NCBI GenBank assembly: GCA_030456405.1
Contig: JAKDNQ010000034.1
Span: 1-15,060, forward strand
Length of the DNA stretch: 15,060 bases
Origin: Nitrospira sp.
GTDB taxonomy: Bacteria; Nitrospirota; Nitrospiria; Nitrospirales; Nitrospiraceae
Reading direction: 5' to 3'
The notes below the pieces were generated by a model. That model was not told the origin of the DNA and did not search any database. It saw only the letters and a program-made list of their open reading frames with translations. Position numbers and translations under genes: made by a program. Shown piece by piece: positions 7,441-14,735 of the stretch. Numbering within the stretch: the first letter of the stretch is position 1; every line of letters begins with the position of its first letter.

Positions 7441-8486
7441 CAACGGGCGCAGCGCAGACTATGGAAGCAGCGCTGACGCGACCAAGTAGTAGAGTCCTCC
7501 CTTCGCTAGGAATAGTCCTAGTGGCGGGAGGACTTCTTATGCTTGGTTGGTTTGCATTTTTGTGGTTCAGTCCAGGCCCAGCGCCATATCACTACCGCTC
7601 GGTGGAAGAGGGCGGTATCGATAAGTTCAGCAAGCTCGGACTAGATGCTTGGCCTGATCTTGGCATCAGCAAGCAAGAGGTTCTCGTAGAGGGTGTGGAC
7701 GAACCGGTAGCTGTAGGCTATCTTGCCCGCCGCGGAAATACAAAGCCCGTTATGCTCGCCTGGGAAAATCACACCGGCGAACCACTGGTGTTCGTCGACA
7801 GTAAGCTCTCCGAGCTGACCCTGTTGGCGCCGGCGATTGCGAAGCATGTGCCGAAAGACGCTGCCATTCTTGCCTGGTGGGACACCTCGCGTCAGATTCA
7901 GCTATTGACTGGGTTAGAGACGGTGTTCACCTCCCATCTCAGTGGACCTCTTATCACACCGTTGTTCTGGCGACCGCGAATCGAGGCGATCGAGAAATAC
8001 GAACGCGAGTTCTGGGGCTCTACGGCAAGCGCAGAAGAGAGGGGAAAATTCCAACGCTTTGCTGTCGCCCTGTCGGCAGAGCCAACAGAGGGTGCAGCGA
8101 TGCTGCGTGAACTGACTGGTGGGCGCGAAGCCTATGTCGTGGTTCACGTCGCGGACCTCTACAAACTCGGGCAGATGCTCCCCGATCGCATCGGTGTCGC
8201 CTACAAGGACTTCCCCTTGAAGGGTGGGGATGTGCATGGTCTAAGCGCGATGGTGAAGCGTTGGCAAATGGACAACAACTACACCTCCCAAACGGTGTAT
8301 GGACTCTCGGAGAGTTTAGTGCGCGCCTACTTCCTCACCGATGCGAAGAGCGATAATACGCTGCTCGCACAGATGCTGCCCATGACGACCTCGCAGCCTC
8401 GCGAATTCAAAGCCGTCCAGTTGGTCCATAAACAGGGAGGCTATTGGGTGTATAAGATTCTGTCTGCGCAGCCATCGAATATCTGA
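7410..8486 (+). CDS. haoB: HaoB, membrane-anchored protein of the hao cluster
   Basis: This 358-residue protein occupies the position of haoB (orf2) between hao and cycA, as in ammonia oxidisers, and its length fits that family. It has one N-terminal membrane segment (about residues 29-53, [18 protein letters not shown]) followed by a large, presumably periplasmic domain without CXXCH motifs. Its biochemical role is not established. Association with HAO or the cytochromes is inferred from context. The start is uncertain. ATG 7410 overlaps the hao 3' end by 31 bases without a clear ribosome-binding site, which suggests translational coupling. ATG 7461 is the alternative and would still keep the membrane segment. 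Confidence 0.82.
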   Translation: MEQTQEEPAVTTGAAQTMEAALTRPSSRVLPSLGIVLVAGGLLMLGWFAFLWFSPGPAPYHYRSVEEGGIDKFSKLGLDAWPDLGISKQEVLVEGVDEPVAVGYLARRGNTKPVMLAWENHTGEPLVFVDSKLSELTLLAPAIAKHVPKDAAILAWWDTSRQIQLLTGLETVFTSHLSGPLITPLFWRPRIEAIEKYEREFWGSTASAEERGKFQRFAVALSAEPTEGAAMLRELTGGREAYVVVHVADLYKLGQMLPDRIGVAYKDFPLKGGDVHGLSAMVKRWQMDNNYTSQTVYGLSESLVRAYFLTDAKSDNTLLAQMLPMTTSQPREFKAVQLVHKQGGYWVYKILSAQPSNI

Positions 8487-8611
8487 TTCTTTGAGTGGCC
8501 GAAGTGGAAGGACCGGTATTGAAAAACTTGCACCGTCTCGATAGAGTAACGCATAGTCGATTTTTCAAGCACGACCACGATTAGTTTTCTAGATAGAAAG
8601 GAGACACACCA
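8487..8611. promoter_or_regulatory. haoB-cycA intergenic region with inverted repeat and possible promoter
   Basis: The gap contains the inverted repeat TTGAAAAA (8519-8526) / TTTTTCAA (8561-8568). The left arm overlaps a weak -35 (TTGAAA, 8519-8524), followed after 17 bases by TAGAGT (8542-8547). It could be an internal promoter or operator, or an RNA hairpin that sets the cycA to hao ratio. AAAGGAG at about 8597-8603 is the cycA ribosome-binding site. Confidence 0.35.
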
Positions 8612-9331
8612 GTGAAGCATCTCATGACACTCACACTTGCCGCTACGGCGTTGTTTGCTGTCTTAGTCGGAAGCGCTGCTGCAGAAACTGCGTTCGAGGG
8701 CCGGAAGAAATGCAGTAATTGCCACAAGAGCGAAGCCGACTCATGGCTCAAGACTGCCCATGCCAAAGCTGTCGACTCACTCAAAGCTGACAGAGACAAG
8801 GAAAAGAACAAGGCCATGGTCAAGGCGAAACTCGACCCTAAGAAGGACTTTACCAAGGACAAGGATTGCATTGGCTGTCACGTGACTGGATTCGGGGTAG
8901 AAGGTGGGTATGAAATTTCGGAGCCGGACAAGTTCTTGATCGGTGTAGGCTGTGAATCCTGCCATGGGGCCGGCCCCGACTATCGCAAGATCCACCGCAA
9001 GGCCGGTGAGGCCTTTGAAAAATCGAAAAAGGTCACGCCGCGCGAGTCCCTCGCGGAAGCCGGACAAGAGTTTGAGTTCATTGAGAAGTGCAGCTCGTGC
9101 CACCTGAACTACGAGGGCTCTGGGTGGAAGGGGGCCAAGAAACCCTATACTCCATTCACTCCCGCGGTCGATAAGAAGTATACGTTCGACTTTGAGAAGA
9201 TGGTGCGTAACAACAAGGCTATGCATGAACACTTCAAACTAGCGGGGACATTTGATGGCCCACCTACCCCGAAGTTCCATGAGGAGTTCCAAAAGGATGC
9301 CAAGCCGGCCGAGATCGGCAAGGAGGAGTAA
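8612..9331 (+). CDS. cycA: Tetraheme cytochrome c554
   Basis: Cytochrome c554 is the periplasmic electron acceptor of HAO and passes electrons on to cM552 (CycB). The 239-residue protein has a signal peptide (about residues 1-24, ending SAAA) and four CXXCH sites at residues 34, 86, 114 and 160. The arrangement with CHGAGPDYRKIHRKAGEAF after heme 3 is typical of the c554 family. The start is GTG 8612, because the strong ribosome-binding site AAAGGAG lies eight bases upstream; ATG 8624 is possible but would shorten the signal peptide. Its stop overlaps the ATG of cycB (TAATG), so the two are co-translated. The C-terminal part after heme 4 is rich in Lys and Glu. Confidence 0.93.
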   Translation: MKHLMTLTLAATALFAVLVGSAAAETAFEGRKKCSNCHKSEADSWLKTAHAKAVDSLKADRDKEKNKAMVKAKLDPKKDFTKDKDCIGCHVTGFGVEGGYEISEPDKFLIGVGCESCHGAGPDYRKIHRKAGEAFEKSKKVTPRESLAEAGQEFEFIEKCSSCHLNYEGSGWKGAKKPYTPFTPAVDKKYTFDFEKMVRNNKAMHEHFKLAGTFDGPPTPKFHEEFQKDAKPAEIGKEE

Positions 9332-9912
9332 TGGCAGGGCGGTGGTCTGGTGGCGCCATACTCCTTGGGGCAGTTCTAGCGGTTGGATCGATCGTCGTGG
9401 TATTCGGCGGCGAGGCTGCTATATCCAGGACCGAGTTCTGTGTAAGCTGCCATTCAGAGACCTATCCCTATGAGGAACTGAAAAAGTCCTCACACTGGGG
9501 AGCACTCGGCTCCGATCCAGGCTGCAAGGATTGCCACGTTCCCCAGGGCTTGGCAAACTTTCACCTGGCAATATGGACACACGTGGTGGATGGACTGCCA
9601 TTCCTGATCGATGAGTTCACCAAGGACTACTCTACGATCGAGAAATTCAACGAGTTCCGTCCAGAGGCCGCTTACAGGGCGCGCATGAAACTAAAGGGTT
9701 GGGACAGCATGACGTGCCGGGCCTGCCATAAAAATACAAAGCCTCCAGGCGCTTCGGCGAAGGCGGCACACAAGAAAATGGAAACGGAAGGCGCAACCTG
9801 TATCGATTGCCATCAAAACCTGGTTCATAAGAAAGTGCCGGAGCATGATCTCAATGCCAGTTTGGCGCAGGGAAAGATGGTGTTGAAGGAAGAGAAGAAG
9901 GAGAAAGACTGA
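9331..9912 (+). CDS. cycB: Tetraheme quinol-linked cytochrome cM552 (NapC/NirT family)
   Basis: CycB is a membrane-anchored tetraheme cytochrome that takes electrons from c554 and reduces the quinone pool, completing the path from hydroxylamine to the respiratory chain. The 193-residue protein has one N-terminal membrane anchor (about residues 8-27). Four CXXCH motifs follow at residues 37, 65, 129 and 157, in the NapC/NirT order, with CHSETYPYEELKKSSHWG after heme 1. The C-terminus ends in a Lys/Glu-rich tail. Its ATG overlaps the cycA stop. A strong terminator follows within 50 bases, marking the end of the hao operon. Confidence 0.93.
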   Translation: MAGRWSGGAILLGAVLAVGSIVVVFGGEAAISRTEFCVSCHSETYPYEELKKSSHWGALGSDPGCKDCHVPQGLANFHLAIWTHVVDGLPFLIDEFTKDYSTIEKFNEFRPEAAYRARMKLKGWDSMTCRACHKNTKPPGASAKAAHKKMETEGATCIDCHQNLVHKKVPEHDLNASLAQGKMVLKEEKKEKD

Positions 9913-9959
9913 TCCCCGGAGTTTTCTTCTCGAACCAGTACACCACTTCGTCGTAGTTG

Positions 9960-10000
9960 GCGGGAGGCTGCATACAACTGCAGTTCTCCCGCATTTTTTT
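9960..10000 (+). terminator. Intrinsic terminator after cycB
   Basis: The outer stem GCGGGAG (9960-9966) pairs with CTCCCGC (9986-9992), and an inner stem CTGCA (9968-9972) pairs with TGCAG (9979-9983) around a six-base loop. Seven T residues (9994-10000) follow directly. This is a textbook Rho-independent terminator for the hao cluster. Confidence 0.88.
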
Positions 10001-10281
10001 GCAAACAGCCCGGTATTTTCCGTAAGACATGTGGCTCGTTCTGATGATTGATCTTCACTGGGTGCCCTTGCGCGCGTAAAGCCACCGTAGTCGAGTAACC
10101 CATGATTCCGCACAGCCGAGTTGACGTGAGGCCAGCTACAGGTTAGATTTCGACCACAGGAGAATCTGCAGCCCATCCCCGTGGCATCAGACGTACTCTA
10201 TGATGGGCCCTGTTTCTTATCGCGTATTCAAGTGGTCAACAATTGAGCGTAAGTAACAGATTCATGAAGGGTTGAAATTCC
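10001..10281. other. Intergenic region after the hao operon
   Basis: I see no gene here. A possible promoter for the next gene is TTGACG (10121-10126), 17 bases, TAGATT (10144-10149). The next start codon has only a weak GAAGGG about 12 bases upstream. Confidence 0.4.
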
Positions 10282-11196
10282 ATGAGGTCGAGTTTGCTAC
10301 GCCATTTCCCTGAGATTGATGCCGCCTATACGCATAGGAAAAGGGACTACACCATCGCGGCGGTTACGTTTGCCTCTGTTGCGATCTGTATGGCGTTTGA
10401 AGTAAGCGGGAGTGTGTGGAAACAATATGCCCTAGGGTGTATCGCGTTGGTATGTCTGATTGGATTCTTGCGGGGCGAGACGAGAGAAGTACGATTGCAG
10501 GTTGCCGTGGCTGTTGCGTTTACGACAATCGGTGAATATGTGGCGTCTGTCTGTATGGGTGGCTACACCTATCGCTTCGACAATGTACCGGCCTATGTGC
10601 CGCTCGGTCACGGAATGGTGTATTTAACTTCCATTGCGTTGGCGCGTTCCGGGCTGTTTATTAAATATGCAAGAGTCATTACCACAACAGTGATTGTGGT
10701 GTGCGGGGCATGGTCGATTTGGGGGATCAGCGGGTTTCCAGAACAGGGTGATGTAGGGGGGGCAGTGCTATTCTCAGTGTTTTTGATCTGTCTGTTTAGA
10801 GGTCGCTCGCCGTTGGTGTACCTCGCGGCATTCTTTATTACGACTTGGCTGGAGATACTCGGCACAGCAGCTGGGGCCTGGAAATGGGCGTTGGTAGACC
10901 CTGTGTTTGGTTTGGCCCAGGGAAACCCTCCAAGTGGGGTTGCTGTCTGGTATTGCCTTGTTGATGCGGTGGCCCTCACTGGAGGGCCTCTGTTATCGCG
11001 CGGCCTGAAGAATGCCAGTGGATGGCTTACATCCAGGGGCTATTATCCGGAACGAGTGGGAAGACTGTCAGATCTGTTAGGTTTCCGAGGCCATGTACGG
11101 GAGGATATTCAAACGCAGATACACCGCACCTCGCAGGCCATCAGTACATCGTTGAAGAACCCCGATCTTGCCGTCGAGCCTCTCGACAAAACCTAA
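10282..11196 (+). CDS. Polytopic membrane protein of unknown function
   Basis: I do not recognise this 304-residue protein. It has about seven or eight hydrophobic segments between residues 25 and 245, with short charged loops. Conserved-looking polar patches include GEYVASVCMGGYTYRF (about residues 80-95), VPLGHGMVY (about 107-115) and TTWLEILGTAAGAWKW (about 191-206). The last 60 residues are hydrophilic and probably cytoplasmic. The topology, with Glu/His/Tyr patches in membrane segments, vaguely recalls carotenoid-synthesis membrane proteins of the CruF/DUF422 type, but I could not confirm this. It stands alone after the hao terminator and faces the DUF1566 gene, so context says little. 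The reading frame looks real: long, free of gaps, and with consistent hydrophobicity. Confidence 0.7.
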   Translation: MRSSLLRHFPEIDAAYTHRKRDYTIAAVTFASVAICMAFEVSGSVWKQYALGCIALVCLIGFLRGETREVRLQVAVAVAFTTIGEYVASVCMGGYTYRFDNVPAYVPLGHGMVYLTSIALARSGLFIKYARVITTTVIVVCGAWSIWGISGFPEQGDVGGAVLFSVFLICLFRGRSPLVYLAAFFITTWLEILGTAAGAWKWALVDPVFGLAQGNPPSGVAVWYCLVDAVALTGGPLLSRGLKNASGWLTSRGYYPERVGRLSDLLGFRGHVREDIQTQIHRTSQAISTSLKNPDLAVEPLDKT

Positions 11197-11436
11197 TTCC
11201 ACGCCACACCTAGCCGGCACGTAACGTCCTGCCTGATAATTGGGTCGCTCGACGGAGAGGGTGCCCAACGGACGGCAGCGACGCTCCCTCCCCTTATCTG
11301 ATGTTCGTAACGGGCCAGGCGTAGAAAGGGTTCAGCCGTGACAGGGGGAAGCTAATCCATGATTCACCGTGGGACGAGCAGGGGGGGCTTATGCCCCCCC
11401 CCAAATCAGCCAATGACCTAAGAGTCACTCCTGATT
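11197..11436. other. Convergent intergenic region
   Basis: This 240-base gap separates the ends of the membrane protein gene and the leftward DUF1566 gene. Apart from the GC hairpin at 11381-11400 I see no gene or RNA in it. Confidence 0.5.
11381..11400. terminator. GC hairpin between convergent genes
   Basis: Seven G plus C (11381-11388) pair with G plus seven C (11393-11400) around the loop TTAT. The stem is eight pairs, nearly all G-C, and further C residues follow. Neither strand has a T-tract, so it is not a classic intrinsic terminator. Its position between two convergent ends suggests a bidirectional transcription stop or 3'-end stabiliser. Confidence 0.5.
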
Positions 11437-11961
11437 CTACTTGTTATCGCGCACACACCAGACAAAGTTCTTGTTGATCTTAAAATCGTTGCCAATGATG
11501 CCATAGTCGAAGTTTACGTCCCACGCGCTAAACGAATAGTCTTCGTGCTCCGTCGACGTCCAATAACCATGAAACTCGATGTTGGAAAAGGGATGGCCAG
11601 TCGGGAGGGCGGGGGGAGGATATATCGTGTGATCCGCCAGGGTCTCCAACTCTTTGACTGTGGGCAAGCGCCAGTCTTTCTTGCCACCGACGGTCTTTTT
11701 CGCACAGATACCGGCGGCACTTTTCCAAACCGTCTGTGCTCTCGTCGGTATTGTCTCCCATACCAGCCCCGTCTCATTATCCAGCACCCCCTCATTATTC
11801 ATGGCCTCTAGCACGACAAACCGCGCGCTCTGCTGACCCGTCGGTGAGTCTTCCGCTTCGGCAGGGGTGGCTCCTGAGCCGAAACCAGCAAGCGCCAGGC
11901 ATACGACAGCCAGCCCCACAGCCCCGATTCGGCTCACCCATTTGCTTCTTCTTATTTTCAT
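11437..11961 (-). CDS. Secreted DUF1566 (Lcl C-terminal domain) protein
   Basis: This 174-residue protein has a signal peptide (about residues 1-36, ending PAEA) and one DUF1566/Lcl C-terminal domain. The family hallmarks are present in order: RFVVLEAMNNEGVLDNETGL with VWE (47-69), W79 with CAKK (86-89), DWRLPTVKELETL (96-108), HPFSNI (123-128), YWTST (133-137), AWDVNFDYG (146-154) and VWCVRD (167-172). Such domains occur in secreted or surface proteins; no enzymatic role is established. The start at 11961 follows GGGAGGG at good spacing. It is the last gene of the leftward group, about 120 bases after nirK copy A, so it may be co-transcribed, but nothing shows a functional link. Confidence 0.82.
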   Translation of the reverse strand: MKIRRSKWVSRIGAVGLAVVCLALAGFGSGATPAEAEDSPTGQQSARFVVLEAMNNEGVLDNETGLVWETIPTRAQTVWKSAAGICAKKTVGGKKDWRLPTVKELETLADHTIYPPPALPTGHPFSNIEFHGYWTSTEHEDYSFSAWDVNFDYGIIGNDFKINKNFVWCVRDNK

Positions 11962-12008
11962 ATTGACCCTCCCCGTCTTAATGTTACTCTGGTGCGACCA
12001 TTACGACC

Positions 12009-12027
12009 GTGATGCCATGAGCATCAC
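12009..12027. repeat. Small inverted repeat between nirK copy A and the DUF1566 gene
   Basis: GTGATGC (12009-12015) and GCATCAC (12021-12027) form a seven-pair stem with a CATGA loop. No T-tract follows on the minus strand. It could be a weak transcription pause or a 3'-end stabiliser for the nirK message. Confidence 0.35.
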
Positions 12028-12081
12028 TGCTATTGAGGCCGCTGTGTCTTGCCATCATCCTAATCATGTCCCTGCAGGTTA

Positions 12082-13086
12082 CTACAGCCCTTTGAAGAGG
12101 CTAGGATTGGTTGGACCATCTATCTTGAGCAGGCCAAGGGCGCCTTTTTCGGTGCGGAAGATCGAATGGTCAACCGAAACAAACGTGCCTGGCATTTCGC
12201 CTTTAAATTCTCCTATGGTCGCTTCACCTGGCGGCACCAGGGTGCTTTGGATGCTCTCATATGGCGCTTTTGCCACGTCACCTCCGGGCCACACCCGGTC
12301 TAACATCTCGCCGATGACGTGCCACGAAGAATCAAAGTTGACTCCTGCATTGCCATAAAACCATCGATCGGTCTCTCCCACTTTAGATCGTAGCGGGATT
12401 TTGACCAACGCGGTCATATGGCCGTTATGCACGATATAAGAAGCATCCGCCTCTGACACCTTTTGATTCGAAAAAACCAGGGTATCATTTTTCTTGCCAT
12501 CCTTCATGTAAAATTCGCTCTGCATGACATAGAATTCTTTTTCAACAGGCTTCAGCCCACCAGCCGGCTCAACTAAGATCAAGCCGTACATGCCACTCAA
12601 AAGGTGTTGTATATTGGCTGGCGCAGCAGTGGAGGACTGATAGACAAAGAGGCCTTGTTTGGTGGCCTTAAACTGTATCTGGGCTTCCTTCCCGGGCTCC
12701 GCATTGACCAGGGCGGCTCCGTCAGTGGTCTTTTGGAAGTCAAGATTGTGACTCTGTTTGCTGTCCTTCTTGTTCTTCAAATGGACTTCAACCGTATCGC
12801 CCACCATGACGCGGATCATGGGCCCTGGCACCATTCCATTCACACCCCAGAATTCATAATTGTTATCGTCGCTAATTGGACCGACCCACTCGGACGCTTC
12901 CAGGTTGACCACGACGGTGGCGGGCTGGGTTCGTGTGATGGGAGGGGGAACATTGGGTGCCTTCACCAGTTGGGCTTGGATGGTCTCCGCCGACACCACG
13001 CCTGCATTGATGGCAAGACACGGAGCCATGACCAATGCGCTGATCAATCCGGCATGACGCACGCTACGCAAAAAACTCTTGGACAT
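12082..13086 (-). CDS. NirK-like cupredoxin, copy A: domain-1 copper ligands lost, domain-2 His kept
   Basis: This 334-residue secreted two-domain cupredoxin is related to AniA-type copper nitrite reductase, which reduces nitrite to NO. The signal peptide spans about residues 1-33 (ending VVSA). In domain 1 the type 1 His113, His161 and Met166 remain, but the Cys position is Ser151 (YQSST for YHCAT). The two type 2 His are Gln118 (DFQ) and Gln150. Asp116 is kept. In domain 2 both catalytic-site histidines are present: His256 in SSWHVIGE and His307 in VDHSIF. The start has AAAGGAGG close upstream. As a homotrimer it could bind neither a normal type 1 nor a type 2 copper. The stop lies six codons before the position aligned with the old stop of copy B. 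It may be a structural partner of copy B. Confidence 0.88.
   Translation of the reverse strand: MSKSFLRSVRHAGLISALVMAPCLAINAGVVSAETIQAQLVKAPNVPPPITRTQPATVVVNLEASEWVGPISDDNNYEFWGVNGMVPGPMIRVMVGDTVEVHLKNKKDSKQSHNLDFQKTTDGAALVNAEPGKEAQIQFKATKQGLFVYQSSTAAPANIQHLLSGMYGLILVEPAGGLKPVEKEFYVMQSEFYMKDGKKNDTLVFSNQKVSEADASYIVHNGHMTALVKIPLRSKVGETDRWFYGNAGVNFDSSWHVIGEMLDRVWPGGDVAKAPYESIQSTLVPPGEATIGEFKGEMPGTFVSVDHSIFRTEKGALGLLKIDGPTNPSLFKGL
12895..13062 (-). repeat. 168-base block identical to 13974-14141
   Basis: By reading, these 168 bases match 13974-14141 without a mismatch (offset 1079). They code for about residues 9-64 of both NirK-like proteins: most of the signal peptide and the N-terminal segment. 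Near-identity extends across the start codon and ribosome-binding site, while the rest of the genes has diverged strongly. Confidence 0.9.
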
Positions 13087-13131
13087 GACTCCTCCTTTAA
13101 TTTTGGATGACTCTGCCGGCCATCATCCTGA

Positions 13132-13187
13132 TCACCTGCCTGCAGAGTACTTCAGGCCTTTGTACATGACATAGTTGGCTGGATCCT
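13132..13187 (-). pseudogene. Orphaned 3' tail of nirK-like copy B in a shifted frame
   Basis: Directly after the TAG of copy B, a shifted frame reads EDPANYVMYKGLKYSAGR and stops at 13134-13132. It aligns with the C-terminus of copy A (GPTNPSLFKGL), and DNA similarity continues past both stops to a shared AGGATGATGGC. Copy B therefore appears to have lost its last roughly 20 residues through a one-base indel near 13190. Confidence 0.6.
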
Positions 13188-14165
13188 CTAATCTACCTTC
13201 AGCAGGCCAAGGGCGCCTTGGTCCTTTCGATTCTTCACTGGGTCAACTAAAGTATAGGTGCCCGCCTTGACTTTAAACTCGACCATGACAGCGCCACCTG
13301 TAGGAACCTTGGTAACCTTGATATTCTCCGCCGGTGGTGAGGTCAAAGAACCCTCGGAGTACACCCTGTCGAACGGCTGTTCGAGGAGCTGGAAAGAGTC
13401 GACAAAGTTGGGTCCTGGGTTGGTTAAGAAAATCCGAACGGTGTCTCCGGCCTTGGCTCGAAGAGGATTTTTGACCATCGAGCTCGCATGGCCGTTATAT
13501 ACAACATGGGAGGGGCGCTCGTCTAACCCATTTTCGTACGAAAACTCCAAGGTCTCGCCCTTGCCGCCCTCTTTCGTGTAAAACTCGCTTTCCGTGATCT
13601 GGAATTCTTTTTCGACAGGCTTCAGCCCACCCGCTGGCTCAACTATGATCGTGCCGTACATGCCATTTGAAATGTGCTCGGGAATGGATGGCGATGCGGT
13701 GGCGCAGTGATACAAAAAGATGCCAGGAATGATCATCTTAAACTTTCCCCCGCTCTCCTGTCCGGGCTCGCTATTGAGCAGGCTAGCCCCGCCGCCTGGC
13801 CCCGTGATCGCATGGAAGTCAATATTGTGAGATTCCTTGCTGTCCTTATTGTTCTTCAAACGGATTTCAACCGTATCGCCCACCATGACGCGGATCATGG
13901 GCCCTGGCACGGTTTTATTAAAACCCCAGAACTCATAGTTGTTATCATCGCTCAGCGGACCGACCCACTCGTTCGCTTCCAGGTTGACCACGACGGTGGC
14001 GGGCTGGGTTCGTGTGATGGGAGGGGGAACATTGGGTGCCTTCACCAGTTGGGCTTGGATGGTCTCCGCCGACACCACGCCTGCATTGATGGCAAGACAC
14101 GGAGCCATGACCAATGCGCTGATCAATCCGGCATGACGCACATTACGCGAAAAACTCTTGGACAT
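13188..14165 (-). CDS. NirK-like cupredoxin, copy B: domain-1 copper ligands intact, domain-2 His lost
   Basis: This 325-residue secreted AniA/NirK-type protein has its signal peptide at about residues 1-33. Domain 1 is complete. The type 1 copper ligands are His113 (SHN), Cys154 (YHCAT), His164 (PEHI) and Met169 (GMYG). The type 2 ligands are His118 (DFH) and His153. The catalytic Asp116 is also present. In domain 2 the catalytic His is Gln259 (DSFQLLEQ in place of SSFHVIGE) and the third type 2 ligand is Pro309 (LVDPVKN in place of LVDHSIF). A lone homotrimer should hold type 1 copper but no normal type 2 site. AAAGGAGG precedes the start. The protein ends early because of an apparent frameshift. 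It lies about 100 bases after the cytochrome c gene, its likely electron donor, and about 100 before copy A. Confidence 0.9.
   Translation of the reverse strand: MSKSFSRNVRHAGLISALVMAPCLAINAGVVSAETIQAQLVKAPNVPPPITRTQPATVVVNLEANEWVGPLSDDNNYEFWGFNKTVPGPMIRVMVGDTVEIRLKNNKDSKESHNIDFHAITGPGGGASLLNSEPGQESGGKFKMIIPGIFLYHCATASPSIPEHISNGMYGTIIVEPAGGLKPVEKEFQITESEFYTKEGGKGETLEFSYENGLDERPSHVVYNGHASSMVKNPLRAKAGDTVRIFLTNPGPNFVDSFQLLEQPFDRVYSEGSLTSPPAENIKVTKVPTGGAVMVEFKVKAGTYTLVDPVKNRKDQGALGLLKVD
13974..14141 (-). repeat. 168-base block identical to 12895-13062
   Basis: This is the partner of the identical block in copy A. It encodes the signal peptide and N-terminal segment of copy B. Confidence 0.9.
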
Positions 14166-14273
14166 GACGCCTCCTTTGATTTTGGACTGCCCTGATAGTT
14201 TCTTCTCTCATACGACGCGGGACGAACCGAATGGTTTCAGCCCCGGTTCAGGGCATGGTCATTACCCGCCTGC

Positions 14274-14735
14274 TTAAGGTTTGTAACACGAGTGGTCGTG
14301 CGGCTTGCCCTCGTTCGAGAACTGGTTCTCAAACGCCATCACATGCCAGATCTGCTCCTCCGACAGCATGCTCTTCCAGGCTTTCATTTTCGTCTTCGGG
14401 ATACCTTCCGAAATTCGCCAGTACCAGAAGCTGTCGGACCAACGGCAGATATTTTTAGGATCACGCATATCCCGCGCACCCTTTTTTACGGGTTTACCAT
14501 CCTTGCCGTGGCAGCTGCCACAGTTGACCTGCGGATGAGCCTCGCCGCTGTAAATCAGCGCTCCATCTTCGATAGCCTTAGGATCCGTCCACCCTCCAGC
14601 CGGCATATGTTTGTCTGCATACTCGGCTGGAACCGGGGGCAATGGGGGCTCATCTTCAGCGAAGGCCATACCTCCTGACAAAATCAGAGCGCTCCCCATC
14701 ATCATAATCGACACAACGAAATTCCTTCCCGTCAT
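14274..14735 (-). CDS. Monoheme cytochrome c, probable electron donor of the NirK-like proteins
   Basis: This 153-residue periplasmic class I-like cytochrome has a signal peptide (about residues 1-26, ending MAFA) and a Pro-rich linker. One heme site, CGSCH, lies at residues 72-76. Met117 in GIPKTKMKAW is the likely sixth ligand, and the C-terminal helix LSEEQIWHVMAF is typical of the fold. The C-terminus has an unusual His/Cys-bearing end (HDHSCYKP) that might bind metal. The start at 14735 follows AAGGAGG. It is the first gene of the leftward group, with nirK copy B following about 100 bases later. Donation of electrons to the type 1 copper of copy B is inferred from position. Confidence 0.9.
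   Translation of the reverse strand: MTGRNFVVSIMMMGSALILSGGMAFAEDEPPLPPVPAEYADKHMPAGGWTDPKAIEDGALIYSGEAHPQVNCGSCHGKDGKPVKKGARDMRDPKNICRWSDSFWYWRISEGIPKTKMKAWKSMLSEEQIWHVMAFENQFSNEGKPHDHSCYKP

Noticed and set aside
6370..7443. Long open frame on the minus strand opposite hao
   Set aside because: It lies entirely antisense to a clear octaheme protein, has no recognisable domain and no ribosome-binding site. It is a shadow of codon bias.
9691..10176. Minus-strand open frame across the end of cycB and the terminator
   Set aside because: It crosses a strong plus-strand terminator and a heme protein gene, and shows no domain.
12604..13110. Plus-strand open frame opposite nirK copy A, with a similar one at 13674-14195
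   Set aside because: The two resemble each other only because the nirK copies beneath them are duplicates. Both are antisense shadows.
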